64,000 nt of DNA from positions 22,216 through 86,215 of the forward strand of contig NZ_JBIGIC010000018.1 in the NCBI RefSeq assembly GCF_043555985.1, written 5' to 3'. Source of the DNA: Pelomonas candidula. Lineage in GTDB: Bacteria; Pseudomonadota; Gammaproteobacteria; Burkholderiales; Burkholderiaceae_C. The notes under the pieces are model-generated. The model did no database searches and had not been told where the DNA came from. It was given only the letters and a program-made list of their open reading frames with translations. Made by a program: the position numbers and the translations under genes. The first letter of the stretch is position 1. Every line of letters starts with the position of its first letter. This document shows positions 27,386 to 35,848 of this stretch, piece by piece.

Positions 27386-27892
27386 ATGATCAAAGTGGGC
27401 GACAAGCTGCCGGCCGGCAGCCTGCAGGAATTTATTGAAATCGAGGGCGATGGCTGCAGCCTGGGCCCCAACAGCTTCGACATCGAGAAAGCCACGGCAG
27501 GCAAGACCGTGGCGATCTTCGCGCTGCCCGGCGCCTTCACGCCGACCTGTTCCGCCCAGCATGTGCCAGGTTACGTGGCCCAGGCTGACGCCTTCAAGGC
27601 CGCCGGCGTCGACGAGATCTGGTGCGTGTCGGTCAACGATGCCTTCGTCATGGGCGCCTGGGGCCGCGAGCAGAAGACGGCCGGCAAGGTGCGCATGATG
27701 GCGGACGGCAGCGCGGCCTTCACCAAGGCCGTGGACCTCGTGTTCGACCTGACCGCCAAGGGCTTCGGTGTGCGTTCGCAGCGCTACTCCATGCTGGTCA
27801 AGGACGGCGTCGTCCAGTCGCTGAACGTCGAGGCGCCCGGCAAGTTCGAGGTCAGCGACGCCGCGACGCTGTTGGCGCAGGCCAAAGCCTGA
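27386..27892 (+). CDS. Peroxiredoxin, Prx5-like (AhpC/TSA superfamily)
   Basis: Thiol peroxidase that would reduce hydrogen peroxide or organic peroxides. 168 aa from the ATG at 27386 after CCCGTGGAGCAACAC. The catalytic motif PGAFTPTCSAQHVPGY with the peroxidatic Cys at about residue 58 is typical of Prx5/glutaredoxin-dependent peroxiredoxins. A second Cys lies in EIWCVSVND and the conserved Arg in FGVRSQRYSM. It sits between rpsQ and rplN, separated from both by a terminator-like hairpin and a promoter, an unusual guest in the S10/spc cluster. An in-frame start at 27347 lies inside the hairpin region and is less likely. Confidence 0.93.
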   Translation: MIKVGDKLPAGSLQEFIEIEGDGCSLGPNSFDIEKATAGKTVAIFALPGAFTPTCSAQHVPGYVAQADAFKAAGVDEIWCVSVNDAFVMGAWGREQKTAGKVRMMADGSAAFTKAVDLVFDLTAKGFGVRSQRYSMLVKDGVVQSLNVEAPGKFEVSDAATLLAQAKA

Positions 27893-27941
27893 GGTCCGGC
27901 GGGGCGGCGATGCCGCCCTGAAAAAACTTCGGCGCAGGGCA

Positions 27942-27971
27942 TTGACGGCTCTTTGGCTTTCAATGCATAAT
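27942..27971 (+). promoter_or_regulatory. Promoter upstream of rplN (spc operon)
   Basis: TTGACG (27942-27947), 18 nt, CATAAT (27966-27971), then GCGCAGC. About 170 nt of leader follows before rplN. This is the best match to the sigma70 consensus in the ribosomal region and makes rplN onward a separate transcript. Confidence 0.75.
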
Positions 27972-28149
27972 GCGCAGCTTCGCCGAACGTCAGGTCCGTG
28001 AGCATCCTCGCTCCCAATTGCCTGGCTTCGGATCCGCCCTCAACCGTCGGGCAGTGCTGATGAGAGTCAGCCTGATCGACATACGGGCCCAAGACTGACC
28101 GACGCGTCGCGCTGAAAAGCAGGCAACTCGGGGCAAGTTGGGGACAGAC

Positions 28150-28518
28150 ATGATCCAAATGCAATCGCGGCTTGATGTCGCGGACAACACTGGCGCCAAG
28201 TCCGTTCAGTGCATCAAGGTGCTGGGCGGCTCCAAGCGCCGCTATGCGCACATTGGCGACATCATCAAGGTCAGCATCAAAGAAGCTGCGCCGCGTGGTC
28301 GCGTGAAGAAGGGTGAGGTCTACAGCGCCGTGGTGGTCCGTACCGCCAAGGGTGTGCGCCGTCAGGACGGCTCGCTCGTCAAGTTCGACGGCAATGCCGC
28401 CGTGCTGCTCAATGCCAAGCTGGAGCCGATCGGCACCCGCATCTTCGGCCCGGTCACGCGTGAACTGCGCACCGAGCGCTTCATGAAGATCGTGTCGCTG
28501 GCCCCCGAGGTGCTCTGA
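28150..28518 (+). CDS. rplN: 50S ribosomal protein L14
   Basis: Inter-subunit bridge protein. 122 aa from the ATG at 28150 (MIQMQSRLDVADNTGAKSVQ); a TTG 12 nt upstream is in frame but unneeded. Conserved GGSKRRYAHIGDIIKVSIKE and the C-terminal RFMKIVSLAPEVL. First gene of the spc unit after its own promoter. Confidence 0.98.
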   Translation: MIQMQSRLDVADNTGAKSVQCIKVLGGSKRRYAHIGDIIKVSIKEAAPRGRVKKGEVYSAVVVRTAKGVRRQDGSLVKFDGNAAVLLNAKLEPIGTRIFGPVTRELRTERFMKIVSLAPEVL

Positions 28519-28541
28519 GCACCGACTGTCTGAGGTAAGCC

Positions 28542-28856
28542 ATGAACAAGATTCGTACCGGCGACCAGGTCATCGTGTTGACCGGCCGCGACAAAGGCAA
28601 GCGCGGCACCGTGTCCGCTCGCACTGATGCTGACCACGTGGTGGTCGACGGCGTCAACGTCGTCAAGAAGCACGTCAAGCCCAACCCCATGAAGGGCACC
28701 ACCGGCGGCGTCGTCGACAAGACTATGCCCATCCATCAATCCAACGTGGCGATCTTCAACGCCGCCTCCGGCAAGGCCGATCGCGTGGGCGTCAAGCTCG
28801 TCGACGGCAAGCGGGTGCGCGTCTACAAGTCGACCGGCGAAGAGATCAAGGCTTAA
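28542..28856 (+). CDS. rplX: 50S ribosomal protein L24
   Basis: Assembly-initiating KOW-domain protein. 104 aa, starting MNKIRTGDQVIVLTGRDKGK, the KOW motif, followed by VDGVNVVKKHVKPNP. GAGGTAAGCC is the ribosome site. rplE follows after 10 nt. Confidence 0.98.
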   Translation: MNKIRTGDQVIVLTGRDKGKRGTVSARTDADHVVVDGVNVVKKHVKPNPMKGTTGGVVDKTMPIHQSNVAIFNAASGKADRVGVKLVDGKRVRVYKSTGEEIKA

Positions 28857-28866
28857 GGGGTTCGAC

Positions 28867-29406
28867 ATGGCTCGTCTGCAAACGCATTACCGCGAAAAAA
28901 TCGTGCCCAGCCTGACTGAGAAGTTTGGCTACAAGTCGGTCATGGAAGTGCCGCGCATCACCAAGATCACGCTGAACATGGGCGTGAGCGAGGCGGTCGC
29001 CGACAAGAAGGTCATGGACCACGCCGTGGGCGACCTGACCAAGATCGCTGGCCAGAAGCCCGTGGTCACCAAGTCCAAGAAGGCCATCGCCGGCTTCAAG
29101 ATTCGCGACAACGTGCCCATCGGTGCGATGGTGACCCTGCGCGGCGTCCAGATGTATGAATTCCTGGACCGCTTCGTGACGATCGCGCTGCCGCGCGTTC
29201 GCGACTTCCGTGGTATCTCCGGCCGTTCGTTCGACGGCCGTGGCAACTACAACATCGGCGTCAAAGAGCAAATCATCTTCCCCGAGATCGAGTACGACAA
29301 GGTGGATGCTCTGCGTGGTCTGAACATCAGCATCACGACGACTGCCAAGACGGACGACGAAGCCAAGGCTCTGCTGGCTGCGTTCAAGTTTCCGTTCAAG
29401 AACTGA
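28867..29406 (+). CDS. rplE: 50S ribosomal protein L5
   Basis: Binds 5S rRNA and the P-site tRNA elbow. 179 aa, with SVMEVPRITKITLNMGVSEA, AGQKPVVTKSKKAIAGFKIR and the C-terminal NISITTTAKTDDEAKALL. Eight nt separate it from rpsN. Confidence 0.98.
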   Translation: MARLQTHYREKIVPSLTEKFGYKSVMEVPRITKITLNMGVSEAVADKKVMDHAVGDLTKIAGQKPVVTKSKKAIAGFKIRDNVPIGAMVTLRGVQMYEFLDRFVTIALPRVRDFRGISGRSFDGRGNYNIGVKEQIIFPEIEYDKVDALRGLNISITTTAKTDDEAKALLAAFKFPFKN

Positions 29407-29414
29407 GGTGACCC

Positions 29415-29720
29415 GTGGCAAAACTCTCGATCAAACAACGTGAGCTGAAGCGCGAAGCGCTGGTCGCCAAGTTCTCCAAGAAGTACGCGGAACTGAAGGC
29501 CATCATCGACGACAGCAAGAAGTCCGAGGAAGAGCGCTACGCCGCTCGCCTCGAGCTGCAAAAGCTGCCTCGCAATGCCTACCCCACTCGCCTGCGCAAC
29601 CGCTGCGAGCTGACCGGTCGTCCGCGTGGCACCTTCCGCAAGTTCGGCCTGGCCCGTAACAAGATCCGTGAACTGGCCTTCAAGGGCGACATCCCCGGTG
29701 TCGTCAAGGCCAGCTGGTAA
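29415..29720 (+). CDS. rpsN: 30S ribosomal protein S14
   Basis: 30S head protein. 101 aa, the zinc-free long form (no CxxC pairs; NRCELTGRPRGTFRKFGL near residue 60). It starts with GTG after CTGAGGTGACCC, giving MAKLSIKQRELKREALVAKF. The GTG is the only start that gives the family N-terminus. Confidence 0.97.
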   Translation: MAKLSIKQRELKREALVAKFSKKYAELKAIIDDSKKSEEERYAARLELQKLPRNAYPTRLRNRCELTGRPRGTFRKFGLARNKIRELAFKGDIPGVVKASW

Positions 29721-29746
29721 TCATCGGCTGATAGGAGATATCGCAA

Positions 29747-30142
29747 ATGAGCATGAGTGATCCCATCGCCGATATGCTGACCCGCATCCGCAATGCGCAA
29801 ATCGTCGAGAAGACGAGCGTTGCCATGCCGTCGTCCAAGCTGAAGGTGGCGATTGCCAAGGTCCTGAAGGACGAAGGCTATATCGACGATTTCGCCGTGC
29901 GCGGCGAAGCTACCCGTCCGGAACTGGAAATCTCGCTGAAGTACTACGCTGGCCGTCCGGTCATCGAACGTATCGAGCGCGTCAGCCGCCCCGGTCTGCG
30001 CATCTACAAGGGCCGCCACGACATTCCTCAGGTCATGAATGGCCTGGGCGTGGCGATCGTCACGACCCCGCAAGGCGTCATGACGGACCGCAAGGCTCGC
30101 GCTGCCGGCATCGGCGGCGAAGTCCTCTGCTACGTCGCCTAA
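29747..30142 (+). CDS. rpsH: 30S ribosomal protein S8
   Basis: Primary 16S rRNA-binding protein, in E. coli also the repressor of the spc operon. 131 aa, starting MSMSDPIADMLTRIRNAQIV and ending GIGGEVLCYVA. Ribosome site TAGGAGATATC. In E. coli S8 binds near the L5 start; whether it does so here was not assessed. Confidence 0.98.
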   Translation: MSMSDPIADMLTRIRNAQIVEKTSVAMPSSKLKVAIAKVLKDEGYIDDFAVRGEATRPELEISLKYYAGRPVIERIERVSRPGLRIYKGRHDIPQVMNGLGVAIVTTPQGVMTDRKARAAGIGGEVLCYVA

Positions 30143-30159
30143 GCGAAGGAGTAGGAACA

Positions 30160-30693
30160 ATGTCCCGCGTTGGAAAAATGCCGGTCATCCTCCCGCAAGG
30201 CGTGGATGTGACCGTCGGCGCTGAGTCGATCAGCGTCAAGGGCTCGCTCGGTACGCTGGTGCGTCCCGCGAACGGCCTGGTGAATGTCAAGAACGAAGCT
30301 GGCAAGCTGAGCTTCGTGCCCGCCAACGATTCGGCCGAAGCCGATGCGATGAGCGGCACGATGCGCGCCCTGGTGGCCAACATGGTCAACGGCGTCAGCA
30401 AGGGCTTCGAGAAGAAGCTGAACCTGGTCGGCGTGGGCTTCCGTGCTCAGGCCCAGGGTCAGAAGCTCAACCTGCAGATCGGTTTCTCTCACCCTGTGGT
30501 GAAGGACATGCCGGCCGGCATCAAGGTCGAGTGCCCCACCCAGACCGAAATCCTCATCAAGGGCGCTGACCGCCAGGTCGTCGGCCAGATCGCCGCCGAG
30601 GTGCGTGCCTTCCGCCCGCCCGAGCCGTACAAGGGCAAGGGCATCCGTTACTCGGATGAGAAGGTCTCCCTCAAAGAGACCAAGAAGAAGTAA
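30160..30693 (+). CDS. rplF: 50S ribosomal protein L6
   Basis: Located at the factor-binding site base. 177 aa, starting MSRVGKMPVILPQGVDVTVG. The C-terminal signature RPPEPYKGKGIRYSDEKV is complete and the tail is KETKKK. Ribosome site GCGAAGGAGTAGG. Confidence 0.98.
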   Translation: MSRVGKMPVILPQGVDVTVGAESISVKGSLGTLVRPANGLVNVKNEAGKLSFVPANDSAEADAMSGTMRALVANMVNGVSKGFEKKLNLVGVGFRAQAQGQKLNLQIGFSHPVVKDMPAGIKVECPTQTEILIKGADRQVVGQIAAEVRAFRPPEPYKGKGIRYSDEKVSLKETKKK

Positions 30694-30704
30694 GGAGCAG
30701 CGCC

Positions 30705-31061
30705 ATGATGACCAAGAAAGAACAACGCCTGCGTCGTTCGCGCCAGACCCGCGCTCGCATTGCGATCCAGCGCGTCGCCCGTCTGACGGTGTTCCGCTCC
30801 AACCTGCACATCTACGCCCAAGTCGTCTCGGAAGATGGCGACAAGGTGCTGGCTGCGGCCTCGACGGCCGAGAAGTCGGTTCGCGAACAGGTGAGCAATG
30901 GCGGCAACGTCGCCGCTGCCACGCTGGTCGGCAAGCTGATCGCCGAGAAGGCCAAGGCTGCCGGCGTCGACAAGGTTGCCTTCGACCGCTCGGGTTTCGC
31001 CTACCACGGTCGTGTCAAGGCACTGGCCGAAGCAGCCCGCGAAGCCGGCCTGCAGTTCTGA
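30705..31061 (+). CDS. rplR: 50S ribosomal protein L18
   Basis: 5S rRNA-binding protein. 118 aa, MMTKKEQRLRRSRQTRARIA, with RLTVFRSNLHIYAQVVSEDG and the C-terminal YHGRVKALAEAAREAGLQF. Two adjacent ATG codons (30705 and 30708) follow AAGGAGCAGCGCC, and either could be used. Confidence 0.97.
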   Translation: MMTKKEQRLRRSRQTRARIAIQRVARLTVFRSNLHIYAQVVSEDGDKVLAAASTAEKSVREQVSNGGNVAAATLVGKLIAEKAKAAGVDKVAFDRSGFAYHGRVKALAEAAREAGLQF

Positions 31062-31079
31062 CGCATCAAGGAATAGGAA

Positions 31080-31601
31080 ATGGCAAAGTTTCAACCCCGC
31101 GGCGCGCAGGCTGAAGGCAACGACGACGGCCTGAAGGAAAAGATGATCGCGGTCAACCGCGTCACCAAGGTGGTCAAGGGCGGCCGTACGCTGTCCTTCG
31201 CTGCTCTGACCGTGGTCGGTGATGGCGATGGCCGCATCGGCATGGGCAAGGGCAAGGCCAAGGAAGTGCCGGTCGCAGTGCAGAAGGCCATGGAATCGGC
31301 CCGCCGCAACATGATCAAGGTCAACCTGAAGAACGGCACCATTCACCACAACGTGGTGGGCGAGCACGGTGCTGCTCACGTCATCATGGCTCCGGCTCCT
31401 GCCGGTACCGGCGTCATCGCCGGCGGCCCGATGCGTGCTGTCTTCGAAGTGATGGGCGTGACCGACATCGTGACCAAGAGCCACGGTTCGACCAACCCTT
31501 ACAACATGGTCCGCGCCACGCTGGACGCCCTGAAGCGTTCGACGACGGCGTCGGAAGTCGCTGCCAAGCGCGGCAAGACGGTTGAAGAACTCTTCAACTG
31601 A
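31080..31601 (+). CDS. rpsE: 30S ribosomal protein S5
   Basis: Translational-accuracy protein near the mRNA entry. 173 aa. The N-terminal dsRBD-like domain contains EKMIAVNRVTKVVKGGRTLS and the loop GRIGMGKGKAKEVPVAVQKA. The C-terminal domain ends with TVEELFN. Ribosome site AAGGAATAGGAA. Confidence 0.98.
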   Translation: MAKFQPRGAQAEGNDDGLKEKMIAVNRVTKVVKGGRTLSFAALTVVGDGDGRIGMGKGKAKEVPVAVQKAMESARRNMIKVNLKNGTIHHNVVGEHGAAHVIMAPAPAGTGVIAGGPMRAVFEVMGVTDIVTKSHGSTNPYNMVRATLDALKRSTTASEVAAKRGKTVEELFN

Positions 31602-31621
31602 TCGCCAGAGCGGAGCACAAG

Positions 31622-31804
31622 ATGTCTGACAAGAAAACCGTGACGGTCAAGCTGGTGCGTAGCCCCATCGGCTGCCGCGCCTCGCACCGTGCCACCGTGG
31701 TCGGCCTGGGTCTGCGCAAGCTGAACAGCCAGTCCACGCTGGAAGACACGCCCGCCGTGCGCGGCATGATCAACAAGATCGCCTATCTGGTGCAGGTGCT
31801 GTAA
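31622..31804 (+). CDS. rpmD: 50S ribosomal protein L30
   Basis: 60 aa, MSDKKTVTVKLVRSPIGCRA, with HRATVVGLGLRKLNSQSTLE and MINKIAYLVQVL, the full compact L30 fold. It is read between rpsE and rplO with short gaps (20 and 26 nt). Confidence 0.97.
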   Translation: MSDKKTVTVKLVRSPIGCRASHRATVVGLGLRKLNSQSTLEDTPAVRGMINKIAYLVQVL

Positions 31805-31830
31805 GCGCCACGCACATCGAGGACAAGACG

Positions 31831-32262
31831 ATGGAACTCAACACGATCAAGCCCGCAGAGGGCGCCAAGCATGCCAAGCGCCGTGTCGGCCGCGGCATCG
31901 GCTCCGGCCTGGGCAAGACCGCCGGTCGCGGTCACAAGGGTCAGAAGTCCCGCGCTGGTGGCTACCACAAGGTCGGCTTCGAAGGCGGCCAGATGCCGCT
32001 GCAGCGTCGCCTGCCCAAGCGTGGCTTCAAGTCGCTGACGCTGAAGTACAACGCCGAGATCACGCTGACCGACCTGCAAGGTCTGGCTGGTGAAGAGATC
32101 GACGTGTCGACGCTGAAGGCTGTCGGCCTGGTGCCCCAACTGGCCAAGTCGGTCAAGGTCATCCTGGCTGGCGCCATCGAGCGCAAGGTCACGCTGAAGG
32201 GCGTGAACGCCACGAAGGGCGCCAAGGCGGCCATCGAGGCAGCGGGCGGCTCGGTCGCTTAA
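31831..32262 (+). CDS. rplO: 50S ribosomal protein L15
   Basis: Late-assembly 50S protein. 143 aa, MELNTIKPAEGAKHAKRRVG, with the Gly-rich basic N-terminal segment GRGIGSGLGKTAGRGHKGQK and a folded C-terminal domain ending KAAIEAAGGSV. It directly precedes secY (18 nt), the classic spc order. Confidence 0.98.
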   Translation: MELNTIKPAEGAKHAKRRVGRGIGSGLGKTAGRGHKGQKSRAGGYHKVGFEGGQMPLQRRLPKRGFKSLTLKYNAEITLTDLQGLAGEEIDVSTLKAVGLVPQLAKSVKVILAGAIERKVTLKGVNATKGAKAAIEAAGGSVA

Positions 32263-32280
32263 TCAGGGAACTGATCCAGC

Positions 32281-33591
32281 GTGGCTACCAACGCGAATCA
32301 GCTGGCCAAGAGCGGCAAGTTCGGCGACCTGCGTCGCCGTCTTGTGTTCCTGCTGCTGGCTCTGGTCGTCTACCGCATCGGGGCGCATATCCCGGTGCCC
32401 GGTATCGACCCGAACCAGTTGGCCCAATTCTTCAAGGGTCAGGCCGGTGGCATCCTGAGCCTGTTCAACATGTTCTCGGGCGGCGCGCTGTCGCGCTTCA
32501 CCGTGTTCGCGTTGGGCATCACGCCGTACATCTCGGCTTCCATCGTGCTGCAGTTGATGACCTACGTGGTCCCGACGCTGGAACAGCTGAAGAAGGAAGG
32601 CGAGGCAGGCCGTCGCAAGATCACTCAGTACACGCGTTATGCGACGCTGGGTCTGGCTCTGTTTCAGAGTCTGTCGATCGCGCTGGCGCTGGAAGGCTCT
32701 GCCGGTCTGGTACTGAACCCTGGCTTTGGTTTCCGCCTCACCGCGGTTTCCAGCCTGGTGGCAGGCACGATGTTCCTGATGTGGCTGGGCGAACAGATCA
32801 CCGAGCGTGGTCTGGGCAATGGCATCTCGATCCTGATCTTCGGCGGTATCGCCGCAGGTTTGCCGGGTGCGATCGGTGGCCTGTTCGAGCTGGTGCGTAC
32901 CGGTGCGATGGGCTACGGCTCGGCGCTGGTGGTGATCACGCTGATCGTGCTGGTGACCTACGCCGTCGTGTTCGTCGAACGTGGTCAGCGCAAGATCCTG
33001 GTGAACTACGCCAAGCGCCAGGTCGGCAATAAGGTCTATGGTGGCCAGTCGTCGCACCTGCCCTTGAAGCTGAACATGTCGGGCGTGATCCCGCCGATCT
33101 TCGCGTCGTCGATCATCCTGCTGCCGACCACGGTGGTGAGTTGGTTTGCGACCGGTGACGGCCTGCGCTGGCTGAAGGACATCGCGGGCATGATCAGCCC
33201 GGGACAGCCGATCTACGTCCTGCTGTATTCGGCGGCGATCGTGTTCTTCTGCTTCTTCTACACGGCGCTGGTGTTCAACAGCCGTGAGACGGCGGACAAC
33301 CTGAAGAAGAGTGGCGCGTTCATCCCGGGCATTCGCCCTGGTGAGCAGACCGCGAAGCACATCGACAAGATCCTTTCGCGACTGACGCTGGCTGGTGCGA
33401 TCTACATCACGCTGGTCTGTCTGTTGCCCGAGTTCCTGACGCTGAAGTACAACGTGCCGTTCTATTTTGGTGGCACGTCCCTGTTGATCATCGTCGTCGT
33501 GACGATGGACTTTTGGGCTCAGGTTCAGAGCTACATCATGAGTCAGCAGTACGAATCACTGCTGAAGAAGGCCAGCTTCAAGCCCAACTGA
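32281..33591 (+). CDS. secY: Preprotein translocase subunit SecY
   Basis: Channel-forming subunit of the Sec translocon. 436 aa with ten predicted membrane helices. It starts with GTG after CAGGGAACTGATCCAGC, giving MATNANQLAKSGKFGDLRRR. Conserved landmarks are FNMFSGGALSRFTVFALGI, GLGNGISILIFGGI and the C-terminal QQYESLLKKASFK. It pairs with SecE (4278-4664). Confidence 0.98.
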   Translation: MATNANQLAKSGKFGDLRRRLVFLLLALVVYRIGAHIPVPGIDPNQLAQFFKGQAGGILSLFNMFSGGALSRFTVFALGITPYISASIVLQLMTYVVPTLEQLKKEGEAGRRKITQYTRYATLGLALFQSLSIALALEGSAGLVLNPGFGFRLTAVSSLVAGTMFLMWLGEQITERGLGNGISILIFGGIAAGLPGAIGGLFELVRTGAMGYGSALVVITLIVLVTYAVVFVERGQRKILVNYAKRQVGNKVYGGQSSHLPLKLNMSGVIPPIFASSIILLPTTVVSWFATGDGLRWLKDIAGMISPGQPIYVLLYSAAIVFFCFFYTALVFNSRETADNLKKSGAFIPGIRPGEQTAKHIDKILSRLTLAGAIYITLVCLLPEFLTLKYNVPFYFGGTSLLIIVVVTMDFWAQVQSYIMSQQYESLLKKASFKPN

Positions 33592-33645
33592 GGGTCGGGA
33601 GCTGTACATGGGAAGAATTTGATTTAACCCACACGAAGCGCAGAC

Positions 33646-33864
33646 ATGTCGAAAGACGACGTCATTCAGATGCAGGGTGAGATTCTGGAGAACCTCCCCA
33701 ACGCAACGTTTCGTGTGAAGTTGGAGAACGGGCATGTCGTTCTCGGTCATATCTCCGGCAAGATGCGGATGCATTACATCCGCATCCTGCCTGGCGACAA
33801 AGTGACCGTGGAATTGACGCCCTACGATTTGAGTCGTGCTCGCATCGTGTTCCGGGCGAAGTGA
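33646..33864 (+). CDS. infA: Translation initiation factor IF-1
   Basis: OB-fold protein occupying the A site during initiation. 72 aa, MSKDDVIQMQGEILENLPNA, with VLGHISGKMRMHYIRILPGD and VELTPYDLSRARI. Its location between secY and rpmJ is standard in Betaproteobacteria. Confidence 0.97.
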   Translation: MSKDDVIQMQGEILENLPNATFRVKLENGHVVLGHISGKMRMHYIRILPGDKVTVELTPYDLSRARIVFRAK

Positions 33865-33923
33865 GCTTTTTGAATCCCCGGGAACGCGACTAGAGCGCAA
33901 AAGAGTAGGCCAAGGAGCAGACC

Positions 33924-34037
33924 ATGAAAGTTTCGGCATCCGTGAAGCAGATGTGCCGCAATTGCAAGATCATCCGCCGCAAGGGCGTGGTGCGTGTGAT
34001 CTGCACCGACCCGCGCCACAAGCAGCGCCAGGGCTGA
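33924..34037 (+). CDS. rpmJ: 50S ribosomal protein L36
   Basis: 37 aa. The zinc-ribbon Cys/His set is C-N2-C (MCRNCKI), then CTDPRHKQRQG, so it is the zinc-binding C+ form. The ATG at 33924 follows CAAGGAGCAGACC. It lies between infA and rpsM. Confidence 0.97.
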   Translation: MKVSASVKQMCRNCKIIRRKGVVRVICTDPRHKQRQG

Positions 34038-34067
34038 TTGGCCGCACGACAGGACTAGAGGACCACC

Positions 34068-34433
34068 ATGGCACGTATTGCTGGTATCAACATTCCGCCG
34101 CAAAAGCACACTGAGATCGGTCTGACCTCGATCTACGGCATTGGCCGTACGACCGCCCAGAAGATCTGCACGACTTGCGGCATCCCGTTCGACAAGAAGG
34201 TCAAGGACCTGACCGACGGCGATCTCGAAAAGATCCGTGACGAGGTCAACAAGCTGACCATCGAAGGTGACCTGCGCCGTGAGCAGTCCATCAACATCAA
34301 GCGTCTGATGGACCTCGGCTGCTACCGTGGCTTCCGTCATCGCCGTGGCCTGCCGATGCGCGGCCAGCGCACCCGCACGAACGCCCGCACCCGCAAGGGT
34401 CCGCGCAAGTCGGCCGCGACCGGCAAGAAGTAA
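34068..34433 (+). CDS. rpsM: 30S ribosomal protein S13
   Basis: 30S head protein contacting P-site tRNA and the B1 bridges. 121 aa, MARIAGINIPPQKHTEIGLT, with YGIGRTTAQKIC and the basic tail RGQRTRTNARTRKGPRKS. First gene of the alpha operon order rpsM-rpsK-rpsD-rpoA-rplQ. Confidence 0.98.
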   Translation: MARIAGINIPPQKHTEIGLTSIYGIGRTTAQKICTTCGIPFDKKVKDLTDGDLEKIRDEVNKLTIEGDLRREQSINIKRLMDLGCYRGFRHRRGLPMRGQRTRTNARTRKGPRKSAATGKK

Positions 34434-34459
34434 GCTGCCCGAACTGAAAGAAGGTCAAT

Positions 34460-34864
34460 ATGGCAAAGGCTCCCAACAATTCGGCGGCTCAGCGGGTTCG
34501 CAAGAAGGTCCGCAAGAACGTTGCTGACGGCATCGCGCATGTCCACGCTTCGTTCAACAACACCATCATCACCATCACCGACCGTCAAGGCGGCGCCCTG
34601 TCCTGGGCTTCGTCGGGCGGCCAGGGCTTCAAGGGCTCGCGCAAGTCGACCCCCTTCGCAGCCCAGGTGGCGGCTGAAGTGGCAGGCCGTGCCGCTCAAG
34701 AGCAGGGCATCAAGAACCTGGACGTCAAGATCAAGGGCCCTGGCCCGGGTCGTGAGTCGTCGGTGCGTGCCCTGGCTGCGCTCGGCATCCGCATCAACTC
34801 GATCTCTGACGTGACGCCGGTGCCGCACAACGGCTGCCGTCCGCAAAAGCGTCGCCGTATCTGA
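34460..34864 (+). CDS. rpsK: 30S ribosomal protein S11
   Basis: Platform protein near the E site. 134 aa, MAKAPNNSAAQRVRKKVRKN, with IHVHASFNNTIITI-type sequence, SSGGQGFKGSRKSTPFAAQV and the C-terminal VTPVPHNGCRPQKRRRI. It is followed by a 221-nt gap containing a promoter and a hairpin before rpsD. Confidence 0.98.
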   Translation: MAKAPNNSAAQRVRKKVRKNVADGIAHVHASFNNTIITITDRQGGALSWASSGGQGFKGSRKSTPFAAQVAAEVAGRAAQEQGIKNLDVKIKGPGPGRESSVRALAALGIRINSISDVTPVPHNGCRPQKRRRI

Positions 34865-34892
34865 GCTCCTTCACCCTCTGGTGACAGGGATA

Positions 34893-34920
34893 TTGCAGAT
34901 TCGGATGACGGTGCGATAAT
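34893..34920 (+). promoter_or_regulatory. Promoter upstream of rpsD-rpoA-rplQ
   Basis: TTGCAG (34893-34898), 16 nt, GATAAT (34915-34920), followed by CGCGCGC. It lies in the rpsK-rpsD gap and would let rpsD, rpoA and rplQ be expressed separately from rpsM-rpsK. Confidence 0.65.
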
Positions 34921-34935
34921 CGCGCGCTTTCCCGG

Positions 34936-34966
34936 AGCCGGCGGGCACTTCAGTGCCGCGCCGGCT
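34936..34966 (+). promoter_or_regulatory. GC-rich hairpin in the rpsD leader
   Basis: AGCCGGCG-GGCA pairs with TGCC-GC-GCCGGCT (one bulge) around a small CTTCAG loop, followed by TCAGTTTTG. It lies just after the GATAAT box, so it is in the new transcript. It could be an attenuator or an S4-type autoregulatory element; sequence alone does not decide. Confidence 0.55.
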
Positions 34967-35085
34967 TCAGTTTTGAGCCGATCCCATTTGGCGACGGCTC
35001 ACAAGCCCACCGTCCAAGCCCACAACAACACCGGCTGGACTCGCGTCAGGCAACCCTGGCGTTAGATTGAACAAGGACACTCAAA

Positions 35086-35709
35086 GTGGCACGCTACCTC
35101 GGCCCCAAGGGCAAACTTTCCCGCCGCGAAGGCACCGACCTCTACCTGAAGAGCGCCCGTCGCGCCATCAGCGACAAGGTCAAGTTCGACAGCAAGCCCG
35201 GCCAGCACGGTCGCACCTCGGGTCAGCGCACTTCTGACTTCGGCCTGCAACTGCGTGAAAAGCAGAAGGTCAAGCGCATGTATGGCGTGCTGGAGCGTCA
35301 GTTCCGCCGCTACTTTGCCGAAGCCGAGCGCCGCAAGGGCTCGACCGGCGTGAACCTGCTGCAACTGCTGGAATCGCGTCTGGACAACGTCGTCTACCGC
35401 ATGGGCTTCGGCTCGACCCGCGCCGAGGCTCGTCAGCTGGTTTCGCACAAGGGCATCGTCGTGAACGGCGAGGTCGTCAACATCGCTTCCTACATGGTCA
35501 AGGCCGGTGACACCGTCGCCGTGCGCGAAAAGGCCAAGAAGCAGCTGCGCGTGACCGAGTCCTTCAAGCTGGCCGATTCCATCGGCCTGCCGGCCTGGGT
35601 TGCCGTTGACGGCACCAAGCTCGAAGGCGTGTTCAAGAAGGCTCCGGACCGCGATGAGTTCGGTGCCGAGATCAACGAATCGCTGATCGTCGAGTTGTAC
35701 TCGCGTTAA
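35086..35709 (+). CDS. rpsD: 30S ribosomal protein S4
   Basis: Primary 16S rRNA-binding protein and, in E. coli, translational repressor of the alpha operon. 207 aa, started by GTG at 35086 after ACAAGGACACTCAAA, giving MARYLGPKGKLSRREGTDLY. The S4 RNA-binding domain is LDNVVYRMGFGSTRAEARQL, and it ends SLIVELYSR. It has its own promoter and structured leader. Confidence 0.98.
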   Translation: MARYLGPKGKLSRREGTDLYLKSARRAISDKVKFDSKPGQHGRTSGQRTSDFGLQLREKQKVKRMYGVLERQFRRYFAEAERRKGSTGVNLLQLLESRLDNVVYRMGFGSTRAEARQLVSHKGIVVNGEVVNIASYMVKAGDTVAVREKAKKQLRVTESFKLADSIGLPAWVAVDGTKLEGVFKKAPDRDEFGAEINESLIVELYSR

Positions 35710-35848
35710 TGTTTCCCCCCGCCGATCACGCCCATCCGGGCGCGGTCGGCGTTTCCTCGTCCGGGCCTCAAAGCCCTTCGAAGGCTCTGCCCGGCTGGTC
35801 CTCAGCCTTATCGGTGTAACGAACCGAGGGTATTGAAAGAAAGACCTC

